Shown: positions 62,671 through 64,000 of the stretch, in pieces | How the letters are laid out: the number at the start of each line of letters is the position of its first letter | Position numbering within the stretch: the stretch's first letter is position 1 | Origin: JBEKIK01 sp963845975 | Lineage (GTDB): Bacteria; Planctomycetota; Planctomycetia; Pirellulales; Thermoguttaceae | Reading direction: 5' to 3' | Assembly: GCA_963845975.1 (NCBI GenBank) | Contig: CAWJUD010000001.1 | Span: 186,001-250,000 of the forward strand | Length of the DNA: 64,000 nucleotides | Position numbers and translations under genes: made by a program | The notes under the pieces: generated by a model | Seen by the model: the letters and a program-made list of their open reading frames with translations, nothing else | The model's database searches: none | Told to the model about the DNA's origin: nothing

Positions 62671-63051
62671 ATGGGATTGCTAAAACATGAAAATTTAACT
62701 GAATCGATCATAGGCGCGGCAATAGAAGTCCATAAGGAACTGGGCCCCGGTTTGATGGAATCGGCCTATGAAGAATGCTTATGCCATGAACTAAGCGCCC
62801 GCAATTTGCCTTTTAATAGACAAGTGCCGCTGCCTATCTGTTATAAGAAAATCAAGTTGGATTGCGGTTATCGTATGGATATAGTTGTAGGAAATACCAT
62901 TGTTTTAGAATTGAAATCTATTGAAACTATATTGCCAATCCACGAAGCCCAATTGATTACATATTTAAAACTGAGCCAAATGCCGGTTGGACTATTGATA
63001 AATTTTAATGTTCCCGTATTAAAAGACGGAATATTACGTCGAGTTAATTGA
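62671..63051 (+). CDS. GxxExxY protein, predicted PD-(D/E)XK nuclease-like
   Basis: The 126-residue protein has the family-naming motif Gly27-Leu-Met-Glu30-Ser-Ala-Tyr33, preceded by SIIGAAIEVHKELGPG. The PD-(D/E)XK-like core is complete: Asp70 in YRMDIVVGN, Glu80-Leu-Lys82 in IVLELKS, and a later Gln (HEAQLITYLKL). These residues match a Mg-dependent nuclease site, so it may cut nucleic acid, although the biology of GxxExxY proteins is not established. It reads with a good ATG and no disruption. The gene lies within matching CACGGAG-rich inverted repeats. Confidence 0.88.
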   Translation: MGLLKHENLTESIIGAAIEVHKELGPGLMESAYEECLCHELSARNLPFNRQVPLPICYKKIKLDCGYRMDIVVGNTIVLELKSIETILPIHEAQLITYLKLSQMPVGLLINFNVPVLKDGILRRVN

Positions 63052-63122
63052 AATATTAATTTTTCTCCGTGCCCTCCGTGTCTCCGTGTTGTTTTTATAA
63101 TATTTTTTAAAGGTGAACAAGG

Positions 63123-64000
63123 ATGTTCCGGTTGCACGATAATACGCGGCGGCGGATTTGCCTGGCGGGGTTTTTTCTGTTCTGCCTTGCGCCTGCGCTG
63201 GGCGCGGCCGTCTGGTGCGCGGCGCGGCATTTGCCCTGGGCGGCTCAAGACGAAGCAAAATCCCTTGGCCGTCAATTGGGGCTGGATGTGCGGATGGCCG
63301 GAATGAAAAACCTCCGGCCGGGCGTGGTGCTGTACGAAGGTTTTGAATTGGCCGATCCCGAAACCAATCAATGCCTGTTGCGCTGCCGGCTGCTTGAAGT
63401 TCAATGGAAGACAATAGCCGACGGACAGGACCGCGGCAAACCGACGCTCGTCATGCTGGCCTGGCAACCGGAGATCGAAACCGCCGGGTTTCAGCAATTG
63501 GGCGGTCTCTTGCAACGCGCCATGCAGGGTCAAACCGGCCGCCCCGCCGTGGACCTGCGCGTTTCGGCAAGGGAATTGACGTTGTCGCCGGGCCCGGTTC
63601 CCAAACCTTGACCGGGGTCGAGGGAAGTTTCGGCAATCCGCCCGGCGGCGTGCAGGCCGTCGTCTCGTTTCGCATTCCGGGCATCGACATGCCGGAGCCG
63701 GTAAAAATCCGCGCGGTTCGCAACCGCCAAACAATACCGCCGACAAGCGGTTTTGAGTTGTCCACCGGAGACGGTGAACTGCCTTGCGATTTGCTTGCCG
63801 CCGGTTTGCCCGAGTTGGGCGGACTTGGATTGCGGTGCCGATTTCGCGGCTATATCTGGGCCAATCAGGACTCCGGCCCTCAGGCGGGCGAAAATTGGTC
63901 CGGCGAAGTCACCGGCCAACTTCTGGGCGTGGATTTGGACCGGTTGGTAAGCGATCATTTTCCACACAAATTAAGCGGCGCGGCCGACGTGACGATTAAA
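63123..64000 (+). CDS. Large envelope protein, AsmA-like, partial and frameshifted
   Basis: The gene starts with a signal-anchor (RICLAGFFLFCLAPALGAAVW) and continues as an extracytoplasmic alpha/beta protein with LGLDVRMAGMKNLRPGVVLYEGFELADPETNQCLLRCRLLEVQW. At about 63590-63610 the first frame stops (PVPKP), but the neighbouring frame goes straight on with GPGSQTLTGVEGSFGNPPGGVQ and stays open to the window end. One base gain or loss explains this. The long beta-rich continuation and the layout recall AsmA-like proteins, whose true function is lipid transport between membranes in some cases. The 3' end is outside. Confidence 0.6.

Larger units (their letters stand above)
62558..63096. mobile_element. 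Inverted-repeat-bounded element carrying a GxxExxY gene
   Basis: The left arm (62558-62590: AAACAACACGGAGGCACGG, then AGAACACGGAGAAG) and the right arm (63061-63096, complement AAACAACACGGAGACACGG, then AGGGCACGGAGAAAA) match in about 31 of 35 bases. Each arm contains three CACGGAG units, so it is itself a small repeat. Between them lie an inverted CCCTCACCCCC/CTCTCCC repeat (about 62605-62641) and the gene. The total is about 539 bases. No transposase and no target duplication are visible. Confidence 0.6.

Noticed and set aside
1..64000. CRISPR arrays, rRNA operons, complete tRNAs
   Set aside because: No regular spacer-repeat pattern and no rRNA-like stretch were seen; the only tRNA-like piece lacks a 5' half.

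Overview
This window looks like chromosomal DNA from a planctomycete of the Pirellulales type, probably environmental or a metagenome assembly. The clues are a BBP7-type outer-membrane barrel, an anti-sigma protein with a DUF1559-like tail, DUF1570, several secreted proteins of planctomycete style, scattered single genes instead of large operons, a dnaA without dnaN beside it, and a very high load of palindromic intergenic repeats. No rRNA, complete tRNA or CRISPR array was seen.

Layout. 0-8 kb: HEAT-repeat lipoprotein, SPFH-domain protein, an orphan iron-type ABC permease, a DUF1570 metallopeptidase-like protein, a glycosyltransferase-methyltransferase fusion and a secreted two-repeat protein. 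8-14 kb: dnaA, a GNAT protein, a PDZ protein, NAD(P)HX epimerase and a phospholipase-D-like lipoprotein. 14-20.2 kb: a minus-strand cluster of a dual-OB-like protein, two overlapping DUF488 proteins and a conserved unknown, then tex. 20.5-28.4 kb: a small acidic protein, a LOG-family protein, a CbiM-NikL-CbiQ-CbiO type nickel/cobalt ECF transporter, glnA with a sigma-54/NtrC-like control region, and a Cys-rich secreted protein. 28.5-38.9 kb: metG, a RAYT transposase among its REP hairpins, an ECF sigma/anti-sigma pair, a TIM-barrel isomerase, a DNA methyltransferase, dprA and a methyltransferase. 39-43.4 kb: aroB and the EF-P beta-lysylation set (epmA, efp, epmB). 43.8-54.9 kb: three tandem paralogous TonB-dependent receptors followed by a GC-rich, probably imported pair of M16 zinc proteases. 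55-64 kb: SRAP (YedK/HMCES) protein, two small membrane proteins, an HDOD protein, a TPR protein, a BBP7 barrel, aroC, an inverted-repeat-bounded GxxExxY nuclease-like gene and a partial large envelope protein.

The most interesting systems are (i) the receptor array plus split M16 protease, which resembles in outline the Fus ferredoxin-import system; (ii) the GxxExxY gene inside matching inverted repeats; (iii) the DUF488-DUF488-dual-OB cluster; and (iv) the abundant hairpin repeats, some of which have entered coding sequence, together with a RAYT that has GTAG-headed REPs around it.

A caution on sequence quality: about ten single-base frameshifts interrupt otherwise conserved genes, including the normally essential dnaA and metG, and several sit in short homopolymers or GC-rich runs. 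Most are probably sequencing or assembly indels, so apparent pseudogenes here should be treated as intact until reads are checked.
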